NCBI GenBank assembly: GCA_015501055.1
Contig: JADNYV010000725.1
Span: 1-17,195, forward strand
Direction of reading: 5' to 3'
DNA length: 17,195 nucleotides
Origin: Mucidula mucida
Lineage: Eukaryota; Basidiomycota; Agaricomycetes; Agaricales; Physalacriaceae
Shown: piece by piece, positions 8,398 to 17,195 of the stretch
How positions within the stretch are numbered: the first letter of the stretch is position 1
Layout of the letters: each line of letters opens with the position of its first letter
Translations under genes and position numbers: made by a program
The notes under the pieces: model-generated
What the model was told of the DNA's origin: nothing
Seen by the model: the letters and a program-made list of their open reading frames with translations, nothing else
The model's database searches: none

Positions 8398-9520
8398 TTA
8401 CCGCTCGGGGAACAGCAAGGTTTCATTACTCTTGTCCGGAGAGTTTGGCACATCATCACCGTCCGAATTGAGGGGTGCTATCCAATTTGAGAATTCAGCC
8501 CAAGTCGAAGCCATGGAGTAGTCGCCCTCGCGGTCATCTTCCTCGCCAACGTCAGATAGCGGCGCTGGTGACGAGGTTAACGTTCGCGAAAACATGAGAC
8601 TGTCGTCCAGATCGACAAGCGGTGGTGGCTGGGAATATACAGGAATCTGCTGAGGGGGTGGATGAGGCTGCCGCATGTGAGCATGGCGCGGGGAGAACGT
8701 GTATGTCGGTGCCGATGACACTGCAGCAGAAAAGAACGTGTATATATAGAAATTCGAGGGCGGCGTGGACGCGGCCGAGTCGTGCCAGTAAGCTGGCCCA
8801 TCAGGATGAGGATGTGGACTCCGAGGATGTCTGGTATGTGGTACAAAGATGGCGTCTTCCGCGGTCCTGCAGGGTCTGTAGCGCGTGCCCAATGGATTGC
8901 CGCTAGAAGACCGTTAGATGAAAACATTGAAGTCTGATACCGGATGCTTACCATACAGCACAACCGACGCCTTCACGGACACACCCGCAGGCGCTCCGCA
9001 CAATCTTCGAGACGGCTGCGCGATCAAAGTAGGCTGTATCCAGCGACACCACAGCGTCAGACGCGCGGGTCTTGGCTGTCCATACACCAAGCCGCGCACG
9101 CGGGGCAGCTCGCATATGTACCAGTGCCCCACAGCCATTCGTTCGTCGCGGCCGTCTCGTCGCCGTCGTCCTGGGCGATGGCGCCGATGCCGGACACAGC
9201 GGGAAAAGGGATGGCTCAAATGCAGCAGTGTAGTCAAGCTCATCATCGTCGTCCGTTTCCTCCTCGCCACCGCAGAACAAGGTCCAGAGATACTCCTCCT
9301 TGTCTCTGTGCGGCCTCGGCGTCTCATCAGGCTCCCAAGTCGCCCCGTCCGCCGCAGCCGCTGTCTGCGCTGCCGTCGTATGATGATCCAGGCGCATAGC
9401 GCCCCTGCGTCGCAGCCTGGACGCTTCCCCAGTTCGGACCAAGTCAGAGAGAACAATGCTATCGTCCGCGTCGTTGAGCTCAACGTCGGACGACGTCGAC
9501 GGTCTGTAGGTGATGGGCAT
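8398..9520 (-). CDS. Uncharacterised Cys-motif protein, two exons
   Basis: Exons are 9520-8952 and 8902-8398 with one 49-bp intron (donor GTAAGC, acceptor TTCTAG, phase 2). They join to 1,074 nt, 357 residues plus stop. The join is convincing because it completes a continuous motif across the splice: CGCVREGVGCAVCGNPLGTRY then P-C, residues 178-201. The five Cys in C-x-C-x6-C-x2-C-x10-C spacing resemble a small zinc-binding or structural knuckle. From memory, a GCA-x-CGNPLG-type motif recurs in uncharacterised Agaricomycete proteins. The N-terminal half is acidic (TDDDDELDY near residue 90) and Arg-rich. The C-terminal half is Pro/Ser/His-rich, probably disordered, ending in an acidic region with NSDGDDVPNSPDKS. 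No signal peptide or membrane segment is seen, so a nuclear or cytosolic protein is likely. Function is unknown. Confidence 0.7.
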
Positions 9521-9599
9521 CGTTATGATAGAGTTAGTGAAAGCGCATTGTGAGGGCGTGGATACAATGTGTTAAGCTGACTCAGCATCCAGGCAGCCC

Positions 9600-10190
9600 G
9601 CGCCGGGCATGCCGCCGAGTCCCGACTATTATGGCCACTTCCCGACTCGGCATGCAAGGCTTCAACGACGACAGGTGATCCCGAGGTCCTGTACATTGTA
9701 AAATGGACATATACTGTGCTGTTTGTAGCGTGGAACGTGCCCGACACTGGGAATTGGAAGCTCGCGATTCTCGGCCTCATCGATAGGCGCTTTTAGTGCG
9801 CCACTATACTTCGTCACACGACCGCCATCCTGACTCACGCTCACGAGATACTCGGCGGGTCCCTCGAACGCGTGTTGCGATCAACAATTCATTATCAACG
9901 TGTACACGCCATCGGTGCCAGTACTGGCCTTATCTTTGTTCCATGTCGCCGTTACACAAACCACGGACAAGGTCACCGTCTATTATGCGGCACGGAATTC
10001 CGCATCACCATCATCGCAGCGCAAATTCTCACTGTATACAGAGAGCCTTCCGAACATGTAATTCTACTACATAGTTGAATGGCACGTATCCACGTTAATG
10101 TAGAGAAACAGTCCATGAATAGGCAATTCCTCCTTCACAGGCATCAAGACAGCGCGGAAATATCGGAAAGCCTCATGTCAAGTAGGTCTT
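9600..10190 (-). pseudogene. Possible decayed gene: same-frame coding-like fragments broken by stops
   Basis: Reading the minus strand from about 10190 to 9790, one frame carries protein-like blocks separated by stops: FRYFRAVLMPVKEELPIHG then LFLYINVDTC, later TVTLSVVCVTATWNKDKAS and GTDGVYTLI, and then YLVSVSQDGGRVTKYSG. The reading then has to shift frame to continue as FQFPVSGTFHATNSTVYVHF. Alternating hydrophobic residues and Thr/Val-rich strands suggest a beta-sheet protein. I could not bridge the stops with normal introns (only 27-60 bp candidates, mostly with poor sites), so decay fits better than splicing. No family is recognised, and chance remains possible. Confidence 0.25.
9607..9655. 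repeat. Imperfect inverted repeat
   Basis: The left arm gcatgccgccgagtcccg and right arm cccgactcggcatgc can pair, apart from a 3-base bulge, around a loop of about 18 bases. It lies between the Cys-motif gene's start and the possible coding relic. It could be an RNA hairpin, a protein-binding site or a small inverted-repeat remnant. Confidence 0.4.
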
Positions 10191-11396
10191 CATGAACTTC
10201 CATGGAGCACCAGCGGTGCCAGTGCGGACCCGAGAAAGACACCCTACGCAAATCAGTAATCTCCGTTAACAATGAACCCCCACCGTAAATCATGGTGGTT
10301 ATGGCCCCATTCAGTCCCTCATCTCTGCTTTCAGGCTCAACAGTGCAAGCCTAACAGGCACTTGGCGCGTCCGGAAACAAGCAGACGGCGAAGAAATCGG
10401 CGGGGCTAAATCGATGGAGCCGGCGAGAGGAAGTCAACTTTCAAGCACGCCACCGGTTATACGGAGAACATCAAGGGAACATGCCTCAAAGTCAGACTTA
10501 TAATTGTTCATCTTCACACGCTCGGTGTCCCCTCGAAGAAGTCAGGTTAAAGATAACCACTGGAGAGTAAGTACTCGAGTACACTAAGTATCCGAATATT
10601 TCTTATATATACATTTCCACATCACCTATTCCGTCAATATCTGATTGGTGGTGCTTCTGCTTCCAAAGGCATCTGTCTAACCGGGAAACCTAGAAGCACG
10701 GTACCGATGCGATTACAGACAACCTGTCCACTGAGAGCCGCCTGCGTGATTCTGAGGCGCGCGCCTGCTCGTGGGCGATCACTTACAGTATCTGTGCGAT
10801 AAAGGGAGGTAAAATTATCACGTCTACGTTTGAAGCCACGGCACATACATTGACACGTCGGGCCGCAGCTCCTAGCCTACGCTACGCGTACTGAAAGATA
10901 GTTTAGCCGAGCCCGCCTTGGACTTGGACTATTTTGGACTATCACAGTTGGTTCTTGGTTGCTTCTGGCAGTGCGTCTGGAAGCGTTTCCAGAAGTGAAC
11001 TGTTGGCGGTTGGATGTTCTCTCTATTCCAGGTGTAAGAGATGTCATTGAACGAGGATGAAGGAAAAGACTGCAAGCCAGTTGCGCAATGCGCGCATTGT
11101 TAAGCATCACTGTTGATGGTACCACGAAGCACCGCCTACAGCTGTTTTTCCGTATCCGACGCTGTCTGATCAACTTTATGGTAGGCTTTTGCAGTACTCT
11201 AGGAGTACGCATACGCCTGGCTGACATGTAGAAGGAACATAAATAGACAAAACTGAGACCATGGTAGTGTTGGACCAGATAAACAAAAGGCTTGAATCGA
11301 ATTATCAGCCATACTAATTCATTGTTTGAGACACAATAGGAGCAGATACTGTACATGTAGTATTCATTGGTCCTCCAAGGGATTAACATCATGACA
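10191..11396. other. Intergenic stretch, nothing assigned
   Basis: No gene is supported. A 171-codon minus-strand frame (11392-10877) abuts the LTR at 11397, but it is Arg-rich, has no motif and is of a length expected by chance, so I do not call it. An AT-rich patch with TATATATA-like sequence lies near 10600-10615, and a 12-bp perfect palindrome gtactcgagtac near 10571-10582. Neither is tied to a gene. Confidence 0.35.
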
Positions 11397-11681
11397 TGTT
11401 ACGAAAAAGCTTAGATTGCAACCAGTTACGCCATAGATCTATTAAAAGTCAGTACTGTATTCAAGAATGAACAAGAGGCAGTGTCACTGTGGATCACATT
11501 TTGGGGTAAGTGATGGACAGGTCACAGGCTACACTGATGGACTATACCTGGATCAGGCCTGGGATAAGGCAGTGCAAACCGGACCCAGAGCATGTGATAC
11601 ATGATGATGGAAGAGTGTGGCATTGACACAATGACGAAATGGACCGGGGTGGGGGCAACAGAATAGAGGCAATTCGTAACA
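11397..11681 (-). repeat. 285-bp LTR of the older gypsy element (element B)
   Basis: On the minus strand the LTR starts TGTTACGAATT at 11681 and ends TCGTAACA at 11397, giving 7-bp terminal inverted repeats TGTTACG/CGTAACA. Directly inside is a purine run (aaagaggggg) that serves as polypurine tract, preceded by the end of an integrase chromodomain frame. This marks it as a 3' LTR. The matching 5' LTR is not in the window. Confidence 0.7.
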
Positions 11682-11709
11682 ATACCCCCTCTTTAGGCTG
11701 TGCTTGCGC

Positions 11710-12093
11710 CTAGAGCGCAGAAGTCCCCGCCCATATATCTCCAATTAAGACACTAAGGCCTTGTAGGCAAGGGAGTGGCTTCCTATATGCCTTTGGGTGT
11801 GCCTTATAGAAGTCAGCTATTTTATTTAATGCCTTTGTCAGTCCCAATGCCGGCTCCCACATATTCTTGGAGCTCGAATAGTTCAACCACATCATCAGGT
11901 ACTCCACGCCCCGCTTATTACGAGTTAGCTGTGAGTCAAGGATCTCCTTCACATTGTACTTCTCATCAGCCTCGGCCCTCCAGTAGGTCTGGGGGCACTC
12001 CCGGAAAGTTAGAACCATGAGCGGGGGTCTCAATGTGGGGCAAGTAGGGATGCATAGAAGACTGGGTGAATGCACCACTTTGGTGGTAACTTG
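11710..12093 (-). pseudogene. Integrase C-terminus with chromodomain (element B), frameshifted relic
   Basis: At the upstream edge one frame encodes PKWCIHPVFYASLLAP, matching the IHPVFHVSLL-type motif that precedes chromodomains in chromoviral integrases. The homologous reading then moves through two other frames (AHGSNFPGVPPDLLEG, then DEKYNVKEILDSQLTR), so at least two frameshifts are present. The last part contains a recognisable chromodomain (YNVKEIL, VEYLMMWLNY, NMWEPALGL, ADFYKAHPKAYRKP) ending at a stop at 11710. The usual KWKGY is changed to MWLNY. It resembles but is clearly diverged from the chromodomain of element A, so they belong to different families. It is non-functional. Confidence 0.7.
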
Positions 12094-12621
12094 TGTTAGC
12101 GACTGACTAAGCCACGAGACTCAACCAGGTACCACAGCAAGAACTAAGGAAGAAAGCGTTCGCGTTCGTAAGACTAGGCTAGGCCAGGTGTATAAACGAG
12201 ATCGGAACTAAAGTACAATGATACTACACTACTGCTTATATACTAGTAAGTCTGTGTTTGAGACTCCTTGTCCATACGCGTTTCCACTAGGGATGCTCTA
12301 CGCCCTTGACCCAGTGTTGTATGCTACTAGTCCGTGAAACCATTAAATACGAGTGGTAACTGCATGTAAGTAATAATACTGAAACGACCATGTGTGCTAC
12401 GAGTGTCGGCGGTGTGTATACAATAGGGAGTCCATGAGGTATCGGCATGTATGATGTCATCCATGTGTTGGGTGTGTGTCCGACATGAGTACAGCTTTGG
12501 TAATGAAAAGGAGTATGATCGGTGACGAAACAGATGATGAAACAGTCCGTTGGTTGATAAGACAAGCCCCCCGATAAGATATGATAGGATTGAAAATGTG
12601 AAAATATGGCGATTCATAACA
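12094..12621 (-). repeat. 528-bp 3' LTR of gypsy element A
   Basis: On the minus strand it begins TGTTATGAATCG at 12621, directly after a polypurine tract (aaggagggggtga), and ends GCTAACA at 12094, giving TGTTA/TAACA terminal inverted repeats. A TATATAAG box lies at 12242-12235, which would put the transcription start near 12205 and leave a U5 of roughly 110 bp. The 5-bp left flank is acttg; the other side of the presumed target-site duplication is outside the window. The 3' boundary is inferred from the inverted repeat and from the start of element B coding sequence next to it. Confidence 0.7.
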
Positions 12622-12632
12622 TCACCCCCTCC

Positions 12633-15600
12633 TTAAGGCGCAAGTTCCATTCTGCGCCAGAGTTGCTCCATGAGGGCCGCAGAGGGTAGCGTGACGTCAA
12701 GGGGTTCAGTGTCAGGCGGTGGCATGGGTTGGAATAGATGTGATGGGAACTGCGACATGGGGACTTCAATACGAGCAAGCGCGGGTGGCTTCGGCTTGTT
12801 CGGATATTGTTGATAAAAGTTGCTGATAGCTTCGTCGGCATTTTTGAGATTGCATGCCGGTTCCCATGTCTGCTTGTGTATGCCATAACCCTTCCAGTGA
12901 ACCTTGTATTGAAAACCCCCGCGGTACTTCCGGGAATTAACCACTTTCTCAACCTCCCATTTCAGTTCGGCTCCTTCCAGCACAGGTGGTGGACACATGT
13001 CTTGGGGTTGCGTCGGGAATTGGGGCTCATGGTAAGGCGTCAACAGGGCCTCATTGAACACGGGATGGATGCTTTTCCACGTGTGAGGAATCTGGATCTT
13101 GTAAGAACTCGTTCCGACTTTCTTGATCACTTTGAACGGCCTGAATTGTTTGTCATCCAGCTTCTTCATTGGTTGGATTCGTCCCTTCCAGCCATACTTT
13201 GTTGCCTTCCTTGTACTCTACTGCCTCTGTTCGCTTCCTGTCATAAAACTGTTTCATGTCCTCTTTTGCCATCTTCAGTGCTGACCCCACTTCATCCCAT
13301 GTTTTCCTCATGCTGTCGGCAAACTCCTGCGCAGTCTCATTTCTCAATGCCGTTTTTGAAGCGGTGCCATTGTAAGGGTGTCTGCCCATGTCTGCGAAGA
13401 ACAGAGTGACTTTGGTTGCCGAGTGTACTTAATCATTGTAAACAAATTCGGCAGAGGGTAACCATTCATGCCAGTTGTTCTGAGGGTAATTGGTGAATAA
13501 CCGTAAGAAATGTTCTATCTCTTGGTTCAACTGTTCCGTTTGCCCATTTGCCTGTGGATGATATACTGTTGTAAAATTTCCTTCAATGAAGCGTGAGTGA
13601 TATTGCGGCCCTCGATCATGTATCATCTGTCGTGGTATCTCATGTATGGGGAAAATGCGATCACGGTAGATGCGGGCCATGCCCTCTGACGTCAGAGTGG
13701 TGTGTGTTGGTATGATGCATAATCGCTTTGTGAAATGGTCCACAAACTTGCTGATCACATTGTATCCTCCCGATTCCGGCAGTTCTCCAATCCTGTCCGT
13801 CCCTACTACCTCCCATGGGTCGCTTGGCACATCAATAGGGTGGAGGGGTGCGGCCGGCTTTGTGCAATGTGACTTTGTGGCCTGGCATTTTTGACACCCT
13901 TCAACATATTTGCGGACGTTTCGGCTGATTCCGGGCCACCAATAGGTGCATGTGATCAATTTGAGAGTCTTGTATCGTCCCGGATGCCCTGCAAGCTGTG
14001 AATCATAGTGCATTCCAATAACTCTTCCCCGCAATTCCTTGTCCTTCAGTATGTAAATACAATCTTTCCACATAATAAGTCCATTTTCCTTCTCTTCCCA
14101 TCCTTTTTCTTTGTTTTCTAATGCTTTTTGTACATATCTGTCTTTGTTTCCTTTTCTTTGTTTGATTTTGTTAAGTAATTCATCCTCCGGTGTATCTACT
14201 GTATGTAAAGAAAATTGAATTTGTGAAATAAAAAACTCTGGTTTTAGCAAAACAATGTTTTCATTATCTTTTTCCCCCTTCTCAAGGCCTGTCATCCTTG
14301 ACAAGGCATCAACTTTTCCCATCGTCCTGCCTGGCTTATGAATCATCTGTATGTCATATTCCGCCAACTCCGTAACCCATTGTGCCTGCCTCCGATTCAA
14401 CTTCTGCGGCTTCCTGAAGTACTGAAGGTTTTGATGATTGGTAAAAACCTCCACTGTCTCCTTAGCGCCTAGGAGGTATTGCCGCCAGTCATCAATCGAG
14501 TCCATGATAGCCATTATCTCTTTGTTGTAGATCTCATAATTGCGCTCTACTTCGTTCAGCGCGCGAGACCGAAAGGCTACTGGTCTCCATTTTCTGTCAA
14601 CAAACTGGGAAAGAACCGCCCCGTTTGCATAGTTTGAGGAGTCCGCCTTGACTCAAAACTTGCCGTCGTCGCGTGGTACAATCAAAACCGGTTCTTCCGT
14701 CATCCTCTGTTTTAACTCCTCAAACGCCTCATGCTGCTCCATGCCCCAGACCCACTCGCCCTTCCCGGTTAGCAATGTCAATGGCTTCGCTACTCCCGCA
14801 AATCCCCGGATGAAACGTCGGTAGAAGTTGCAGAAGCCCAGGAATGACTGTACTTCCTTCTTCTTCGTCGGCTCCTTCCATTCCTTCACTATGGCCACTT
14901 TTGCCAGATCCATCTTCACTTCTCCTCCTCCAACAATAACTCCTAAGTAGTCTACAGTATGTGCCTCAAAACTACATTTCTCGGGTTTTAAATACAGCTT
15001 ATTTACCGTAATATTTCTAATACCCTGCGTACAATCTGTCTATGCTCCTCAGAGTGTTTGTAAAGATAAGTATATCGTCCAAGTAGACTATAACATGTCC
15101 GTCGTCAATCAACTCTTTCAGGATGTGATTCATGAACGATTGGAACGTTGCCGGCAAATTTGTACGTCCAAAGAACATTACCAAGGGTTCGAACAGCCCC
15201 TGGTTTGTTCTAAATGCCGCTTTTCACTCATCACCGTCTTTGATCCGAATGTTATTGTAACCCCATTGGACATCCATCTTTGTGAAACACTTCGCTCCCT
15301 TCAGCTTGTTGATAAGCTCCTGAATCAACGGCAAGGGGTATCGGTTCTTGATTGTCATGTCGTTCAACTTCCGATAATCCTGCACTGGCCGAAGGCTTCC
15401 GTCCTTCTTCTTGACAAAGAAGAATGGTGACGCCATAGGTGAGATTGATGGCCGTATGCGTCCCGTGCGTATGTTTTCCTCCAAGAACTCGTCTAATGCC
15501 TTCTGCTCTGATGGACTAAGGGGATAGACCTTGCAGTCAACCGGTTTGGAACCAGGCGTAAGTTCTATCGCGTGATCCCAGGGTCTTCGCTCTGGTAACT

Positions 15601-15949
15601 TGTCAAAGTCCGCTTTGCTGAATACATCGGAAAATTCCTCGATGTAAGGTGCAGCAGCGGTCCATTGCAGCTTCCTTTGTCAACGCTCTGATCGCCATCA
15701 CCTTCTCTTCTGTCGCTTCTCTCTCTCTCCGCTCCAGCATCCATGCTCTCAAAATTCCCACTGCTCTCGACACTTCATCTTCTCTTAGCCGTTGTGCGAT
15801 CCACTTGGGCGTATTTGGCTCAAATCTTTCTTTCGCAGGTTTTGTTGGTGAAGTCGTCGATGATATTTTAGATGTTTCAGTACCCGTACTGTAAATAAAT
15901 TCTGCATCTGACGACCCTTCCCTTGATGACTGCTCCGGCAGGACTGCGT
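12633..15949 (-). pseudogene. pol: Degenerate gypsy Pol: linker, RT, RNase H, integrase, chromodomain
   Basis: The linker (about 15949-15665) lacks any D-T/S-G protease motif. RT follows from about 15660 with [43 protein letters not shown] and the catalytic YLDD at 15085-15074. After RT come YRRFIRGFAGVAKP, RNase H with VKADSSNYANGAVLS, then integrase. The integrase has its zinc-binding end (GHPGRYKTLKL, CQKCQ), core Asp in GTDRIGELP, HDRGPQYHSRF and GQTEQLNQEIE, so the D-D-E residues remain. A chromodomain at about 12959-12800 carries WEVEKVV, VHWKGYG and TWEPACNLKN. Breaks are a frameshift near 15660, TGA at 15224 (Trp expected), a frame loss near 15050, TGA at 14653 (Arg expected), TAA at 13429 and a frameshift near 13165. 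An internal deletion of about nine residues near 13590 removes part of the integrase core between HSRF and IEGNFTT. Confidence 0.85.
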
Positions 15950-16879
15950 CTACTGCGGGAGCTTCGCAAAACCCAACTCTTCGGCCAACTTCTTCTTTTC
16001 CTCGTCGTTCATTTCGGTCCATAAACCCCGAATCGTCTGGGGTCGACCCTTCTTCGGACAGAACCTGCTAACATGGCCATGTTCGCCACAGCTGAAGCAG
16101 AGTCCCCTTCGACGTGCATTGTCGATGTCCATCGGCCTGCCGGCTCCTCCATAGGTAACACCGGTGGCATCTCGTCGTGTGATCGGCGTCGGGGGTGGGT
16201 TCGTAGGATTGGCTCTTGATGTAGCCACCTGCGGAGCTTGAGGCCGGGACTGCATTCCGGACCTCTTGCTCGCCGCCCGCCTTCTCCACAGCTGATCGAT
16301 CTGAAGGATCTGTGCCTTCCAATCCTTGTACTTCTCTGGCAACCCGTCTCGGCTGCCATAGATCTGATTGATGATCTTCTCGTTGACATTGGTCTCGAGA
16401 AGTCGCACAACGAATGCGTCATCCTTCGAGTATCCTGCCTGAGTGAGCAGAACCTCAAACTTCTGGAAAAAATCTTGAGCGGTGTCTTGCCCCTGGCGCA
16501 ACCGCTCGATCTGGTCTTGCACATCTCACGTGAGGTTGGAGTCCACAAATCGCTCCTTCAGATGCTCCTTGAACTCCATTCAGGAGACTGTCCATTCCTC
16601 TTCTTCCTCGTCAAAGTTCTGGTCCGAGTAGTTCTGGACCCATGCATCTACATGATCTCCTCGGATGTAGGAGAGAACAACATTGATCCTTTCGGAGTCA
16701 GATGTGAGGTTGTTCTTCTTGTCACGGATGTATGTAAACATGGATCGCCACCAGCTCTTGTACTTGGACTTGTCCCCATCATAGTCATAAGGTTTGTTGA
16801 CAAGGGATCGGCCTTTGATTTTGACATCGGCGTGATGAGCGGGTGTGTGAGGAGCGGCTTTGGGTGCTTCGTTGGACAT
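15950..16879 (-). pseudogene. gag: Degenerate gypsy Gag with CCHC zinc knuckle
   Basis: Starts at ATG 16879. The first part carries FDGD-like PYDYDGDKSKYKSWWRSM and VVLSYIRGDHVDAWVQNY, typical of capsid domains of chromoviral Gag. A TGA at 16582-16580 and a second TGA at 16528-16526 interrupt the region encoding MEFKEHLKERFVDSNLT. Homology continues in the same frame with IERLRQGQDTAQDFFQKFEV. A basic, Pro-rich region precedes the knuckle CFSCGEHGHVSRFC (C-x2-C-x4-H-x4-C). After the stop at 15950, coding similarity carries on in another frame, so a frameshift (programmed or mutational) lies near 15950. Gag would coat the RNA in virus-like particles; this copy cannot make full-length protein. 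Confidence 0.85.
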
Positions 16880-17195
16880 GATGGATCGGGGTGATGGGAT
16901 CGGAGAGTGAAAGGGTGAAAGTGGGGATATGGGTGATGCAGATTTGGATGAAACGGGTGAGGGAATAGAGGTTTGGATGAATAGGGAGGGATCGCCTAGA
17001 TCTGAAATAGAATCCAGGACTTGGTAGGTTGGGGAATGATGGTGTGTATCGTAAGGTAAGTAAAGTAGGTAGGTATCGTAACTGTCTACGCTATTTTACC
17101 GACTACTGACTACGTATCTACGGAGCCCAAGAGCTCGTCACAAGTTCGCAATTGCCCAGCCGACGTCCCTCTGGTGTGAGGTAAGCCGAAGTTTT
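16880..17195 (-). other. 5' leader of gypsy element A, no LTR or primer-binding site seen
   Basis: The 316 bases upstream of gag contain no coding frame and no similarity that I can see to the 3' LTR at 12094-12621. No TGGTA-type primer-binding site was found. The gag-proximal 180 bases are C/T-rich on the minus strand, with short atcacccc and tcatccaaa-like repeats. The 5' LTR is therefore expected beyond position 17195. Confidence 0.5.

Larger units (their letters stand above)
11397..12093 (-). mobile_element. 3' fragment of an older Ty3/gypsy chromovirus (element B), interrupted by element A
   Basis: The fragment comprises the 285-bp LTR, the polypurine tract and about 410 bp of the integrase C-terminus. 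It is abruptly cut at 12093/12094, where the terminal TGTTA of element A's LTR begins, so element A inserted inside element B's integrase sequence in the same orientation. The rest of element B would lie beyond element A's 5' LTR, outside the window. Confidence 0.65.
12094..17195 (-). mobile_element. Ty3/gypsy chromovirus retrotransposon (element A), degenerate, 5' LTR outside window
   Basis: Order on the minus strand is leader (17195-16880), gag with CCHC knuckle, linker, reverse transcriptase, RNase H, integrase, chromodomain, polypurine tract and 3' LTR. Integrase after RNase H defines Ty3/gypsy, and the chromodomain defines the chromovirus branch. More than 5.1 kb is present. At least four in-frame stops and several frameshifts make it non-autonomous. 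Moderate decay and a fully recognisable structure suggest that it is younger than element B, into which it is inserted. Confidence 0.85.

Noticed and set aside
8918..9553. 211-codon plus-strand ORF
   Set aside because: It is antisense to exon 1 of the Cys-motif gene, whose splice-restored motif is much better support; the product is Arg-rich with no motif.
10571..10582. 12-bp palindrome gtactcgagtac
   Set aside because: A single short palindrome with no gene nearby; not enough to call a binding site.
10877..11392. 171-codon minus-strand ORF next to the element B LTR
   Set aside because: Length is within chance expectation for the window; Arg-rich, no motif, no homology that I recognise.
12807..13409. 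200-codon plus-strand ORF
   Set aside because: Antisense to the gypsy integrase/chromodomain sequence.
16238..16894. 218-codon plus-strand ORF rich in Leu/Val
   Set aside because: Antisense to gypsy gag, where the minus strand carries clear capsid and CCHC motifs.

Overview
The window looks like nuclear DNA of a basidiomycete fungus, probably an Agaricomycete. Three multi-exon genes can be assembled, and all their introns are 48-57 bp with GT...AG ends. Two of the proteins resemble families I recall from mushroom-forming fungi, and the transposons are Ty3/gypsy chromoviruses of the type common there. No rRNA, tRNA or CRISPR signal was recognised. All family assignments are from memory and were not checked by database search.

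Layout. 1-398 (minus) is the start of a retroelement-like ORF that runs off the left edge, with an AT-rich, TATA-containing 5' region to about 800. 400-1875 is otherwise gene-poor. 1876-3433 (plus) is a six-exon gene for a 432-residue multi-pass membrane protein and contains a 24-nt microexon. 3744-4001 (plus) is a possible small ORF behind a clear TATA box. It converges on 5397-4027 (minus), a seven-exon gene for a 351-residue secreted protein. That protein's central domain is flanked on both sides by Asp/Lys/Tyr repeats, the N-terminal set resembling the FLAG epitope. 5507-8397 has no convincing gene. 9520-8398 (minus) is a two-exon gene for a 357-residue Cys-motif protein. 9521-11396 has no intact gene but holds a possible coding relic at about 10190-9600.

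The right third is a transposon nest, all on the minus strand. 12093-11397 is the 3' end of an old gypsy element: an integrase C-terminus/chromodomain relic, a polypurine tract and a 285-bp LTR. A second gypsy element sits inside that integrase relic. Its 528-bp 3' LTR is 12094-12621, its pol remnant ends at 12633, its gag starts at 16879, and its 5' LTR lies beyond the window. It is dead: several stops, frameshifts, no visible protease and a short integrase deletion.

The host genes do not form an evident pathway. The secreted D/K/Y-repeat protein is the most unusual object. Its reading frame appears broken until six short introns are removed, after which every junction keeps frame.
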